From positions 310,001-374,000 of the forward strand of contig NZ_JAIQZF010000004.1 of the NCBI RefSeq assembly GCF_020164585.1: 64,000 nt of DNA, in the 5' to 3' direction. Below are positions 17,450-26,851 of the stretch, piece by piece (position 1 is the stretch's first letter; each line of letters starts with the position of its first letter). The notes beneath the pieces are model-generated. The model searched no databases. It saw only the letters and a program-made list of their open reading frames with translations, and was not told where the DNA came from. This stretch comes from Psychroflexus curvus (GTDB lineage: Bacteria > Bacteroidota > Bacteroidia > Flavobacteriales > Flavobacteriaceae). A program made the translations under genes and the position numbers.

Positions 17450-19342
17450 TTATTTAATCAATTTAAAACTTCTTTCCACAAAATCGGTGAGCTCCTCACC
17501 TTTCAATAGATTTTGAGAAAGCAAAGCCAAATCTAATGTTTGCTTGATCAGCGTTTCCTTTTTGGAATCTTCTTTTGCTTTCAAAATTTTTGAAATCAAA
17601 GGATTGTTAATGTTTACTACCAAATTATACATTTCTGGCATATTTCCCATACCAAACATTCCGCCACCGCCGGTTTGTTGCATCTCTTTCATTCGACGCA
17701 TAAATTCCGGCTGAGTAATCATGACTGGAGCTGTATCAGAATCTAAAGCTTCAAGTTGAACCGTGTATCTTTCTTTAGGTACGACAGTTTCGAAACTGGT
17801 TTTTACGGTTTCTTTCTCTTCATCTGTAAGTTTAGAAACTTGCTCAGATTCTTTTTTGATTAAGTTATCTACGTGATCGCTATCCACTCTCACAAACGAC
17901 ACTTTCTGCTCGTTTTCCTGTTCCAGTTTCTGAATCAAGTGAGGAACGATTGGAGAATCTAAAAGCAATACTTTATAGCCTTTTGCTTCAGCTCTTTTGA
18001 TGTAGCTGTGTTGTTGATCTTTGTTGGAAGCATATAAAACAACTAGTTTTCCCTCCTTGTCGGTTTGTAACTCAGTGATATCATTTTTGAGTTCATCAAA
18101 AGTGAAATACTGATTTCCTGTAGTTGGATACAAGGCAAATTTTTGAGCTTTTTCAAAAAATTTGTCTTCAGATAACATTCCGTATTCAATAACAACTTTG
18201 ATGTCGTTCCATTTCTTTTCAAAATCTTCTCGGTTGTCGTTGAAGAGAGATTTTAATTTATCGGCTACTTTTCTGGTGATATAGCTGGCAATTTTCTTGA
18301 CAGCTCCATCAGCCTGTAAGTAGGATCTTGAAACGTTAAGTGGAATATCCGGAGAATCGATTACCCCTTTCAGCATGGTTAAAAACTCTGGCACAATGCC
18401 TTCAACATTATCAGTGACAAAAACCTGATTTTGATAAAGCTGAATTTTATCTTTCTGAATCGACAAATCGTTAGTCAATTTTGGAAAATATAAAATACCA
18501 GTCAGGTTAAACGGATAATCCACATTCAAATGAATATGAAATAACGGCTCTTCAAACTGAGTTGGATATAATTCTCTATAAAAAGAGTTATAATCTGCAT
18601 CTTCTAATTCAGCGGGTTGCTTAGTCCAAGCTGGATCAGGATTATTGATGATATTATCTACAGTTACCTTTTTTGGCTCCTCGTCTTCCTTGGCATCTTC
18701 GGCTTTTGGAAGCTCTTTTTCTTTAGTTCCGAATTTGATGGGAACGGGCATAAATTTATTATACTTAACTAAAAGTTCGTTGATTCTATGCTCTTCCAGG
18801 AATTCTTTCTCATCATCATTGATATGAAGAATGATTTCCGTACCTCGATCTGCTTTGTCGCCTTCTTCTAGAGTGAACTGAGTCGTTCCTTCACAGGTCC
18901 AGTGCGCAGCTGCTTCGTCTTTCCAGGATTTGGTTTTTATCTCGACTTTATTAGCCACCATAAATGCTGAGTAGAACCCGAGCCCGAAGTGACCGATGAT
19001 GCCTGTGTCCTTAGCATCAGAATCTTTGTATTTTTCTAAGAATTCTTCAGCTCCAGAAAAAGCAACTTCGTTGATGTATTTTTCAACTTCGTCTTTGGTC
19101 ATCCCCACACCTTCATCAATGATGTGAAGGGTTTGATTGTCCTTATCTATCTTGATTTCAATCTTAGGCTGACCAATATCTATTTTAGATTCACCTATTC
19201 TTACTAGATGATTCATCTTTAGAGTCGCATCGGTTGCGTTAGAAATTAGTTCTCTTAAAAATATCTCGTGGTCGCTGTAAAGAAATTTCTTGATCAGTGG
19301 GAAAATATTTTCCACCGACACATTAATATTACCTGTAGCCAT
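17450..19342 (-). CDS. htpG: Molecular chaperone HtpG (Hsp90)
   Basis: 630 residues from ATG at 19342. An earlier start (19375) adds a non-conserved leader. The GHKL ATPase domain is clear (ELISNATDA, IDEGVGMT, GHFGLGFYSAFMV), followed by the middle domain (FNLTGILYFPK, NVSRSYLQAD) and dimerisation domain. An acidic insert near residues 220-245 (AEDAKEDEEPKK) resembles a eukaryote-like charged linker, which is longer than in E. coli. It folds client proteins in the cytoplasm. It is a single gene divergent from the TetR/UbiB operon. Confidence 0.97.
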   Translation of the reverse strand: MATGNINVSVENIFPLIKKFLYSDHEIFLRELISNATDATLKMNHLVRIGESKIDIGQPKIEIKIDKDNQTLHIIDEGVGMTKDEVEKYINEVAFSGAEEFLEKYKDSDAKDTGIIGHFGLGFYSAFMVANKVEIKTKSWKDEAAAHWTCEGTTQFTLEEGDKADRGTEIILHINDDEKEFLEEHRINELLVKYNKFMPVPIKFGTKEKELPKAEDAKEDEEPKKVTVDNIINNPDPAWTKQPAELEDADYNSFYRELYPTQFEEPLFHIHLNVDYPFNLTGILYFPKLTNDLSIQKDKIQLYQNQVFVTDNVEGIVPEFLTMLKGVIDSPDIPLNVSRSYLQADGAVKKIASYITRKVADKLKSLFNDNREDFEKKWNDIKVVIEYGMLSEDKFFEKAQKFALYPTTGNQYFTFDELKNDITELQTDKEGKLVVLYASNKDQQHSYIKRAEAKGYKVLLLDSPIVPHLIQKLEQENEQKVSFVRVDSDHVDNLIKKESEQVSKLTDEEKETVKTSFETVVPKERYTVQLEALDSDTAPVMITQPEFMRRMKEMQQTGGGGMFGMGNMPEMYNLVVNINNPLISKILKAKEDSKKETLIKQTLDLALLSQNLLKGEELTDFVERSFKLIK

Positions 19343-19447
19343 ATGTATTGTATTTTGTTTTTCAATAGATATCAAACCAAATACCGCGTATTAGTTTATG
19401 ACAAACTGACATAAGCCTCCAGATTTAACAAAAGATTTCGTTTAAAG

Positions 19448-19481
19448 TTGAGTTTTAAAGATTAAACAATAATTATATTTG
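19448..19481 (+). promoter_or_regulatory. Promoter of the TetR-ubiB operon
   Basis: TTG (19448-19450), a 23-base spacer and TATATTTG (19474-19481) match the Bacteroidota promoter form. The ATG of the TetR gene is 17 bases downstream. Confidence 0.6.
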
Positions 19482-19498
19482 TAATTAAATAATCCATT

Positions 19499-20161
19499 AT
19501 GGCAGCTAAGACGAAAACTGAAAAAAAAATATCAAAAATTGATATCATCACCTATTATATGGATCATGTTTTAGAACATGAGCGTAGACCAAAATCAGTT
19601 TACAAATTTGCTAAGAAGCATAAGTTTGAGGAAAAAGACTTTTATAAGTATTTCGGAAATTTTGAAGCATTAAGGGAAGAGATTTGGGAAAGCTTTTTTG
19701 AAAATGCTCACACATTAATGACCACAAATGAAGAGGTAGAAACTTATGGCAGCAGAGAGAAAATGCTAACTTTTTTTTACACATTTTTCGAAATCTTAAC
19801 TGCCAATAGAAGTTATGTTCTTTATGTCATTGAAGAAAATGAAGACCAGTTAAAAAATCTAAAACAACTTAAAGGTCTTAGACGTCATATCAAATCTTTC
19901 GCTAAAGAGTTGATTGAAGATGACAACGATGAGAAGAATTACAGTTTCCTCAAAAGAAATGAACGAATTTATTCTGAAGGGGCCTGGATTCAATTTTTGT
20001 TTTTACTCAGATTTTGGAAAGATGATAAATCGGCAGATTTTGAAAAGACTGATGTAGCGATAGAGAAATCGGTGAACACCATATTTGATGTTTTCGACAA
20101 TACACCCTTAGAGAAAGTTTTCGATTTTGGAAAATTTCTTTACAAAGAAACAATGAAGTAA
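19499..20161 (+). CDS. TetR/AcrR-family regulator
   Basis: 220 residues. The N-terminal 60 residues form the TetR helix-turn-helix (IITYYMDHVLEHERRPKSVY, then DFYKYFGNFEALREEIW), and the rest is the helical ligand/dimer domain. The usual GTTVRDIA-type recognition helix is modified (SVYKFAKKHKFEEKDFYKYF). It ends three bases before an ABC1/UbiB kinase gene, so the two form one operon. It may control that kinase, but this is inferred only from the arrangement. Confidence 0.85.
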   Translation: MAAKTKTEKKISKIDIITYYMDHVLEHERRPKSVYKFAKKHKFEEKDFYKYFGNFEALREEIWESFFENAHTLMTTNEEVETYGSREKMLTFFYTFFEILTANRSYVLYVIEENEDQLKNLKQLKGLRRHIKSFAKELIEDDNDEKNYSFLKRNERIYSEGAWIQFLFLLRFWKDDKSADFEKTDVAIEKSVNTIFDVFDNTPLEKVFDFGKFLYKETMK

Positions 20162-20164
20162 TAC

Positions 20165-21472
20165 ATGAAAACAATAGATAAAATTCCAACTGGAAAATTT
20201 AGCAGAACCTCAAAACTTATTGGAACCGGAACCAAAGTCGGCGCCAATTACTTAAAATATTATTCCAAGAAAGCTTTCAATCCCGAATTGACCAGAGACA
20301 GTTTAGATGAAGAAAATGCATCTGACATTTATGACGGATTAAAAAATTTGAAGGGAAGCGCACTTAAAGTAGCGCAGATGCTTTCCATGGAAAAAAGTCT
20401 TTTACCAAGTGCTTATGTGGAAAAATTCAGTTTGGCACAATTCAGTGTTCCTCCACTTTCAGCACCTTTGGTAAGAAAAACGTTCAAAAAATACAACGGC
20501 AAATATCCTGAAGAGATATTTGATAAATTCACGTCAGAATCTGTTAACGCCGCCAGTATCGGACAGGTGCACAGAGCTGAAAAAGATGGAAATAAATATG
20601 CTATCAAAATTCAATATCCTGGTGTAGCAGATAGTATTAGTTCAGATTTGGCAATGGTTAAACCTGTGGCTACAAGGATGTTTAACCTGAAAGGTAAAGA
20701 CTCTGAAAAATACTTCAAAGAAATAGAAGACAAATTGATTGAAGAAACAGATTACATATTGGAAGTTGAGCAAAGCAAACGTATTTCTGAAGCTTGCGCT
20801 CTTATTCCAGGTCTGAAATTTCCAAAATATTACGAAAATCTTTCCAGTGAACGCATTATCACTATGGACTGGATGGAAGGCAAGCACCTAAGTGAGTTTG
20901 TAAAACAAGAGTTTTCTGAAAAAGTAGGAAACGAAATTGGTCAAACACTTTGGAATTTTTATATGTTTCAATTTCATAAACTAAAAGAAGTTCACGCAGA
21001 TCCACATCCTGGAAACTTTTTAATAGATAAGGATCACAATTTAATTGCAATCGACTTTGGGTGTATCAAAAACATTCCAAATCAATTTTATACGCCATAT
21101 TTCGAATTAGCTGAACCTGAAAACATCAATGACCCTGTGTTTTTCCTTCAGAAACTGAAAGAGCTGGAAATCATTAGACCTGATGACTCTGAAAGAGAAG
21201 TTGAGTATTTTTCAGCTTTATTCCATGAAATGCTAAGCTTATTTACAAGTCCATTTCATGAGGAAACTTTTGATTTTGGGGGCGAAGAATTTTGGAGCAA
21301 GGTTTCTGGATTAAGTGAAAAATACAGCAGTGATAAGGAGCTAAGAAAAATGAATGGTAACCGAGGAAGCAAACACTTTCTTTATATCAACAGAACATTT
21401 TTTGGGCTTTATAATCTACTCCACGATTTAAATGCTAAAGTCGACATCAACGACTACAAGAAATATATGTAA
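20165..21472 (+). CDS. ABC1/UbiB-family atypical kinase
   Basis: 435 residues. Kinase-like motifs are present: AASIGQVHRAEKDGNKYAIK (nucleotide loop and lysine), HADPHPGNFLID (catalytic loop) and AIDFGCIKN (metal-binding Asp). The inhibitory motif reads KVAQMLSME rather than the common KxGQ. There is no C-terminal membrane helix pair as in UbiB of E. coli. The family regulates isoprenoid-quinone or lipid metabolism through an unusual ATPase activity. It is co-transcribed with a TetR-family gene. The substrate is unknown, and menaquinone or lipid roles are guesses. Confidence 0.88.
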   Translation: MKTIDKIPTGKFSRTSKLIGTGTKVGANYLKYYSKKAFNPELTRDSLDEENASDIYDGLKNLKGSALKVAQMLSMEKSLLPSAYVEKFSLAQFSVPPLSAPLVRKTFKKYNGKYPEEIFDKFTSESVNAASIGQVHRAEKDGNKYAIKIQYPGVADSISSDLAMVKPVATRMFNLKGKDSEKYFKEIEDKLIEETDYILEVEQSKRISEACALIPGLKFPKYYENLSSERIITMDWMEGKHLSEFVKQEFSEKVGNEIGQTLWNFYMFQFHKLKEVHADPHPGNFLIDKDHNLIAIDFGCIKNIPNQFYTPYFELAEPENINDPVFFLQKLKELEIIRPDDSEREVEYFSALFHEMLSLFTSPFHEETFDFGGEEFWSKVSGLSEKYSSDKELRKMNGNRGSKHFLYINRTFFGLYNLLHDLNAKVDINDYKKYM

Positions 21473-21504
21473 AACTATTTAAGACGATTGGTTAGGTTGG
21501 TTGG

Positions 21505-21546
21505 AAAACGCTCTTTGAAATTTAGTAAAAGAGCGTTTTCTTTTTG
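21505..21546 (+). terminator. Terminator after ubiB-like gene
   Basis: AAAACGCTCTTT pairs with AAGAGCGTTTT around a short loop and is followed by CTTTTTG on the plus strand. It ends 58 bases before the fabH-like gene. Confidence 0.75.
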
Positions 21547-21604
21547 TTATAAAGATTACGAGATAAGCAATTATAATTATATTGCATAGCTAAATCATTA
21601 ACGA

Positions 21605-22609
21605 ATGTATCAATCAAAGATAATAGGATTAGGAAAATACGTTCCTGAACAAGTGGTTACAAATGATGACTTGAGTAAACTTATGGACACTTCAGACGAG
21701 TGGATCCAAGAGAGAACGGGAATAAAAGAACGCAGACATATCAAAAAAGGAGATGGTAACTCAACAGCCCTCATGGGATTGAAGGCTGCAAGACAAGCTA
21801 TTGACCGAGCTGGCATTGATAAAGACGACATTGAGCTCATCGTTTTCGCAACGTTAAGTCCAGATTATTATTTCCCAGGATGTGGAGTTCAAATTCAGGA
21901 AAAGCTCGGTATAAAGACCTGCCCTGCCTTGGACGTCAGAAATCAATGTAGTGGTTTTGTCTACGGGATTTCAGTAGCAGATCAGTTCATCAAAACAGGG
22001 ATGTATAAAAATGTGCTTGTTATTGGCAGTGAAAATCACAGCGGAGGTCTTGATATGACGGATAGAAGCAGGCATGTTTCCGTCATTTTTGGGGATGGTG
22101 CTGGCGCAGCCATATTGACCAGAAGCGATGATGAGTCTGGTATTCTCTCAACTCATTTACATTCTGAAGGTGAGTATATCGATGAGCTGTCACTGAGAGG
22201 TCCATCGACTGAAAAGTGGGTTCCGGAAATCATAGCTGAAAATCCACAGGAAGACATTCCTTACTTTCCAAAAATGAATGGTCAGTTGGTTTTCAAAAAT
22301 GCTATAGTAAGATTTTCTGAAGTCATACACGAAGGACTAGACTATAATGATCTTAAGAAAGAAGACATTGACATGTTTATTCCTCATCAGGCTAACTTAA
22401 GAATATCGCAGTATATTCAAAAGAAACTTGGTTTGGAGGATAATCAGGTTTTTAACAATATCCAGAAGTACGGCAACACTACTGCTGCTTCTATTCCTAT
22501 AGCACTTACAGAGGCCTGGGAAGAAGGTAAAATCAAAAAAGGCGATCTAGTGGTACTTGCCGCCTTTGGAAGTGGCTTCACCTGGGGCAGTGTAATCATA
22601 CGCTGGTAA
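21605..22609 (+). CDS. 3-oxoacyl-ACP synthase III (FabH-like)
   Basis: 334 residues of KAS III type. The triad is C115 (NQCSGFVYG), H261 (IPHQANLRI) and N291 (QKYGNTTAAS). The enzyme condenses an acyl-CoA with malonyl-ACP to start fatty acid or related chains. The QCSGF active-site context and SENHSGGLD differ from the usual ACSGF-type FabH, so it could be a specialised KAS III rather than the main one. It stands alone between two terminators and converges with secDF. Confidence 0.9.
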   Translation: MYQSKIIGLGKYVPEQVVTNDDLSKLMDTSDEWIQERTGIKERRHIKKGDGNSTALMGLKAARQAIDRAGIDKDDIELIVFATLSPDYYFPGCGVQIQEKLGIKTCPALDVRNQCSGFVYGISVADQFIKTGMYKNVLVIGSENHSGGLDMTDRSRHVSVIFGDGAGAAILTRSDDESGILSTHLHSEGEYIDELSLRGPSTEKWVPEIIAENPQEDIPYFPKMNGQLVFKNAIVRFSEVIHEGLDYNDLKKEDIDMFIPHQANLRISQYIQKKLGLEDNQVFNNIQKYGNTTAASIPIALTEAWEEGKIKKGDLVVLAAFGSGFTWGSVIIRW

Positions 22610-22629
22610 TTCCAATAGCTGATTAAAAC

Positions 22630-22665
22630 AAAAAATCCTGTGAAATGAATTCACAGGATTTTTTG
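22630..22665. terminator. Bidirectional terminator between fabH-like gene and secDF
   Basis: AAAAAATCCTGTGAA and TTCACAGGATTTTTT are perfect arms around ATGAA. It lies between two convergent genes, with T-runs on both strands. Confidence 0.85.
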
Positions 22666-22686
22666 TTTGATTTAAGGTGAAACCTA

Positions 22687-25600
22687 CTAAAGGCTTACTT
22701 CACCTTCCGGGTCTTCTATTTTTTTATCAGTAAGGTCAATTCCTTTTTTCTTCACAGAATCAAACATCACTGGAGTTGCAATAAATACAGATGAATAAGT
22801 ACCCACAATCACACCTACAATTAAAGCAAACATAAATCCTCTGATGCTGTCTCCGCCAAAGATAAATATAGCGACTAATACAACAAGTGTGGTTAAAGAG
22901 GTATTAATCGTTCTACTGATAGTAGAACTCACCGCTAAATTAATCAGCTTGTTCATTTTCCAGTTAGGTCGTTCATTAAAGAATTCTCGAATTCTATCAA
23001 ATACAACTACCGTATCATTCAAGGAGTAACCGATTACAGTTAGAATAGCAGCAATAAAAGCCTGATCAATTTCTAAGCTGAACGGTAATACGTCATAAAG
23101 CAAGGAGAACAATCCTAAAACAATAATAACATCATGAATAACGGCTGATACTGCCCCGAGTGAGAATTGCCACCTCTTAAACCTAATCAGTATATAAAGG
23201 AAAACTACAAAGAGTGAACCAAAAATAGCATAATAAGCGGCCGTTTTGATATCATCTGCAATGGTTGGATTGACTTTAATAGACGACATGATACCGTATT
23301 CTTTATCCAAACCACTATCCCCTACTTTAAATTCACTCAAAGTGATTCCATTTGGCAAATAGGCCTGTAAATCATTGAAAAGAATAGCCTGGATTTCATC
23401 ATCGATAACGGTTCCTTCTTCCTCAATTTTGTAATTAGTTGTTATCTTAAGCTGGTTTGAGGTTCCGTAAGTTTTGGCTTCAACACTTTGAAGATTCTCT
23501 ATCAAAATAGATTCAACTTCAGTAGGATTAATTGTTTGGTCAAACCTAACGACATAGCTTCTACCCCCTACAAAATCAACACCTTGGTTTAAACCTTTTG
23601 TTGCTAATGAACCAATACTTATGATAATTGCTACAGCTGAGATAATGTAAGCAACTTTTCTTTTTTTAAGAAAATTGATATCGATATTCAGGAACCAGTT
23701 TTGTGTAATTGCAGTTGAGAATGGTAGTGATTTTCCTTTCTTACCACCACCTGCAATAAATAAACGGGTTAAAAATATCGCACAGAATAATGAGGTCACA
23801 ATACCTATTAATAATGTAGTTGCGAATCCTTTAATTGGTCCAGTTCCGAAAGTAAATAAAATAAGACCTGTAAGGCCAGTTGTAATGTTGGCATCTAAAA
23901 TGGAAGAAAGTGCATTTTTAAAACCATCGCTTATCGCCTCTGCCTGGGTTTTCCCTTTAGCAAGCTCTTCTCGAATTCTCTCAAAGATAAGAACGTTAGC
24001 ATCCACAGACATACCAATGGTAAGAACAATACCTGCAATACCTGGCAGTGTAAGTACAGCACCTAGTCCTGACAATACTCCAAAAATGAATAAGATATTG
24101 ACAACTAAAGCAATGTCAGCATACAGACCTGCTCGACCATAATAGAAAATCATGTATAGGAGCACAAAAATCAACGCGATCGCGAAGGATAAGACACCAC
24201 TATCGATTGCCTCTTGACCTAAAGATGGTCCTACGATTTCACTTTGCACAATATCAGCAGAAGCAGGCAACTTACCAGCTCTTAAAACATTTGCTAAATC
24301 CTGAGCTTCTTCTAGTGTAAAATCGCCAGTAATTTCACTTCTACCACCAGTAATGGCACCACTTGAAACACCTGGAGCGGAATACACTAAATTATCTAAA
24401 ACAATCGCAATTTGAGAGCCCTCTGCTGAAGCTTTACCGGTCATATCTTCCCAAATCTTAGCACCACGACCGTCCATTTGCATACTCACAGCAACACGTC
24501 CAACCTGGTCATAAGTCTGTTGTGCGTCTGTAACAACCGCACCACTCATATCCGGCTCGTTGTTTCTATTACCTTTTAAGGCGTATAATCCAATGGTTTC
24601 CTCATTCTTTGGCGGCTTCCCCCAAACAAATTCAGCGTATTTCTTATCTGAAGGTAATTGAGATTTCACCTGAGGCATAGCTAAGTAAGAATTGACTTTA
24701 GCTGTATCTTTTACGGCGAAATAAGCAATAACAGGACCTTGTGGCTGTCCTGCAGACAGGACAAGACTTAATAAAGGATTGGATCTGGATAGATCCTCTT
24801 CTGCATTTTCTTCAGTCGATAACAATTCTTCTAAATCGTCTTCATCGGAAGTTTCTTCCTCTTGGTCTGTAGATTGAGTTTCTTGATTCTCTGTCTTTTC
24901 AGTTTCGCTTTTCATGTTTTCAGCAACAATCGCATCTGCAGTTACTAAGAACTCTGAAAATTCGTTGGCTTTATATACATCCCAGAATTCAAGTTGGGCT
25001 GTACTTTGAAGTAAATTCTGGATTCTGCTTATATCTTTCGCACCAGGCAATTCAATTAGAATTCTTCCTGAGTCTCCCAAACGCTGGATGTTAGGCTGAG
25101 TCACACCGAACTTATCAATACGTTCTCTTAAAACTTCAAAAGCTGATGTTATACTTTCATCTATTTTTCTGTTGATGACAGGTCTAACTTGACTGTTTGT
25201 CATTTCAAAATTAATCTCATCAGAAAGTGCTTTGGTTCCAAAAACATCTGGAGATGCTAAATTCGCACCATCCTTAGCTTCAAATGCCTCAAAAAATAAC
25301 TCTAAGTAGCTGTCCTGACTGTTTTTTCTGGCTTCTTGTGCTTCTGCCAAAGCCTGATTGAAAGCTGGATCTTTAGAATTGTTCGCCAAACCTCTTAAAA
25401 GATCCTCAACTGAAATCTGAAGAATAACATTGATTCCTCCTTTTAAGTCAAGTCCTTTATTTAGCTCCTTATCTTTAGCTGTATCGTAAGTAATACCTGC
25501 GAAGATTGGATTTTGACCAACAGAGTCCAGGTATTTTTCTGCAGCAAGTGCACGTTTCTGCGTAAAATTTTCTTCGCTTTCGGAGATTTGTCTTTCTGCG

Positions 25601-25713
25601 TAAGCTTCTGCTTTGTTTTCAACATTGCTAGCTATGAATGTAAATGAAAGTTGGTAAATACTTACCAAACCAAATAAAATAGCAAATAGCTTAATTAATC
25701 CTTTATTATGCAT
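22687..25713 (-). CDS. secDF: Fused protein translocase SecDF
   Basis: 1,008 residues joining SecD and SecF. SecD half: one N-terminal membrane segment, KGLDLKGGINVILQISVEDL, RILIELPGAKDISRIQNLL, an acidic insert at about 270-310 (STDQEEETSDEDD), a periplasmic P1 domain, then five membrane segments including ANVLIFERIREEL. SecF half: NFLKKRKVAYIISAVAIIIS, VDFVGGRSYVVRFDQ and YSLNDTVVVFDRIREFF. It uses proton flow to pull secreted proteins across the inner membrane. It is a single gene with a good promoter upstream. Confidence 0.97.
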   Translation of the reverse strand: MHNKGLIKLFAILFGLVSIYQLSFTFIASNVENKAEAYAERQISESEENFTQKRALAAEKYLDSVGQNPIFAGITYDTAKDKELNKGLDLKGGINVILQISVEDLLRGLANNSKDPAFNQALAEAQEARKNSQDSYLELFFEAFEAKDGANLASPDVFGTKALSDEINFEMTNSQVRPVINRKIDESITSAFEVLRERIDKFGVTQPNIQRLGDSGRILIELPGAKDISRIQNLLQSTAQLEFWDVYKANEFSEFLVTADAIVAENMKSETEKTENQETQSTDQEEETSDEDDLEELLSTEENAEEDLSRSNPLLSLVLSAGQPQGPVIAYFAVKDTAKVNSYLAMPQVKSQLPSDKKYAEFVWGKPPKNEETIGLYALKGNRNNEPDMSGAVVTDAQQTYDQVGRVAVSMQMDGRGAKIWEDMTGKASAEGSQIAIVLDNLVYSAPGVSSGAITGGRSEITGDFTLEEAQDLANVLRAGKLPASADIVQSEIVGPSLGQEAIDSGVLSFAIALIFVLLYMIFYYGRAGLYADIALVVNILFIFGVLSGLGAVLTLPGIAGIVLTIGMSVDANVLIFERIREELAKGKTQAEAISDGFKNALSSILDANITTGLTGLILFTFGTGPIKGFATTLLIGIVTSLFCAIFLTRLFIAGGGKKGKSLPFSTAITQNWFLNIDINFLKKRKVAYIISAVAIIISIGSLATKGLNQGVDFVGGRSYVVRFDQTINPTEVESILIENLQSVEAKTYGTSNQLKITTNYKIEEEGTVIDDEIQAILFNDLQAYLPNGITLSEFKVGDSGLDKEYGIMSSIKVNPTIADDIKTAAYYAIFGSLFVVFLYILIRFKRWQFSLGAVSAVIHDVIIVLGLFSLLYDVLPFSLEIDQAFIAAILTVIGYSLNDTVVVFDRIREFFNERPNWKMNKLINLAVSSTISRTINTSLTTLVVLVAIFIFGGDSIRGFMFALIVGVIVGTYSSVFIATPVMFDSVKKKGIDLTDKKIEDPEGEVSL

Positions 25714-25748
25714 TCTTTAAATTATTAGTGTGCTGTTATAAAATCAGG

Positions 25749-25779
25749 CAAATATAGGTTTTCGATATAGAAATGGCAA
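25749..25779 (-). promoter_or_regulatory. secDF promoter
   Basis: TTG (25779-25777), a 20-base spacer and TATATTTG (25756-25749) on the minus strand. It lies about 36 bases upstream of the secDF ATG. Confidence 0.65.
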
Positions 25780-25855
25780 TTTTTTTATTAAAGATAATTT
25801 TAACTTTTGAAACCTTATTTGACCTTCCTAAAATTGATTTTTTCTGTTATAAAAC

Positions 25856-25879
25856 AATAAACCCGACCTAAGTCGGGCT
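25856..25879 (-). terminator. Hairpin after mdh
   Basis: CCCGAC (25862-25867) and GTCGGG (25872-25877) form a short GC stem, followed on the minus strand by TTTATTG. It lies 25 bases after the mdh stop. The T-run is weak. Confidence 0.6.
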
Positions 25880-25901
25880 AAAAATTTATGATATTTTTTA
25901 C

Positions 25902-26825
25902 TTATTCCAGAAGTGCATTGGTCTTTTTCACAGCCTCTGCACTTTCTTTCAATTTTTCTTTTTCACCATCATTAAGATCTACCTCAACAATCTTTTCGAT
26001 TCCATTTTTTCCAATAATAACTGGAACTCCAATACATAAATCGTTGAGACCATATTCGCCTTCTAGCAAAGTAGAACAAGGGAACATTTTTTTCTGATCA
26101 CAGGCAATAGACTGAACCAAAGAGGAAACTGCAGCACCAGGAGCGTACCAGGCACTGGTGCCTAATAATTTGGTTAACGTAGCACCACCTACTTTAGTAT
26201 CCTCACTAACCTGGGCTAATCTTTCTTCTGAAAGGAACTCAGTTACACGAACACTATTTCTTGTAGCTAATCGAGTTAGGGGCAGCATGCCTGTATCACT
26301 ATGTCCACCGATGACCATTCCATCAACATCTGATGCTGGACATTCCAAAGCTTCACTCAGTCTGAACTTAAATCTTGCGCTGTCCAAAGCACCTCCCATT
26401 CCAATAATTCTGTTTTTGGGTAAATTTAATTCTTTATGAGCAAGGTAAGTCATGGTATCCATTGGATTACTTACTACAATAATGGTTACATCAGGTGAAT
26501 GCTTTACCAGTTGAGAAGATACATCTTTTACAATTCCGGCATTTATTCCTATAAGCTCCTCTCTGGTCATTCCTGGTTTTCTTGGAATACCTGAAGTAAT
26601 CACTGCAACTTCAGAGTCATTAGTTTTAGAATAATCTCCTGTAGTTCCTGTAATTCTTGTGTCAAATCCATTTAGAGTTGCAGTCTGCATCAGATCCATA
26701 GCTTTTCCTTCTGCAACACCCTCTTTGATATCAAGAAGCACAACTTCTGAAGCGAAATCTTTTATTGCAATATACTCTGCACAACTAGCGCCTACTGCAC
26801 CAGCACCTACTACTGTAATTTTCAT
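25902..26825 (-). CDS. mdh: Malate dehydrogenase (NAD)
   Basis: 307 residues of the LDH-like MDH class. The nucleotide fold starts MKITVVGAGAVGASC. Catalytic and substrate residues are present: R in SGIPRKPGMTR, D in VVSNPMDTMTYL, and H in IGGHSDTGMLP. It interconverts malate and oxaloacetate in the TCA cycle. The PMD (not PVD) variant is typical of this group. It lies 26 bases downstream of a DUF6588 gene on the same strand, ahead of a short hairpin. Confidence 0.97.
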   Translation of the reverse strand: MKITVVGAGAVGASCAEYIAIKDFASEVVLLDIKEGVAEGKAMDLMQTATLNGFDTRITGTTGDYSKTNDSEVAVITSGIPRKPGMTREELIGINAGIVKDVSSQLVKHSPDVTIIVVSNPMDTMTYLAHKELNLPKNRIIGMGGALDSARFKFRLSEALECPASDVDGMVIGGHSDTGMLPLTRLATRNSVRVTEFLSEERLAQVSEDTKVGGATLTKLLGTSAWYAPGAAVSSLVQSIACDQKKMFPCSTLLEGEYGLNDLCIGVPVIIGKNGIEKIVEVDLNDGEKEKLKESAEAVKKTNALLE

Positions 26826-26851
26826 CTTAAATTTATTTTTATAATTAATAT

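Noticed and set aside
23675-24142. 155-codon open frame antisense to secDF
   Set aside because: Lies in a conserved membrane part of secDF; a composition artefact.
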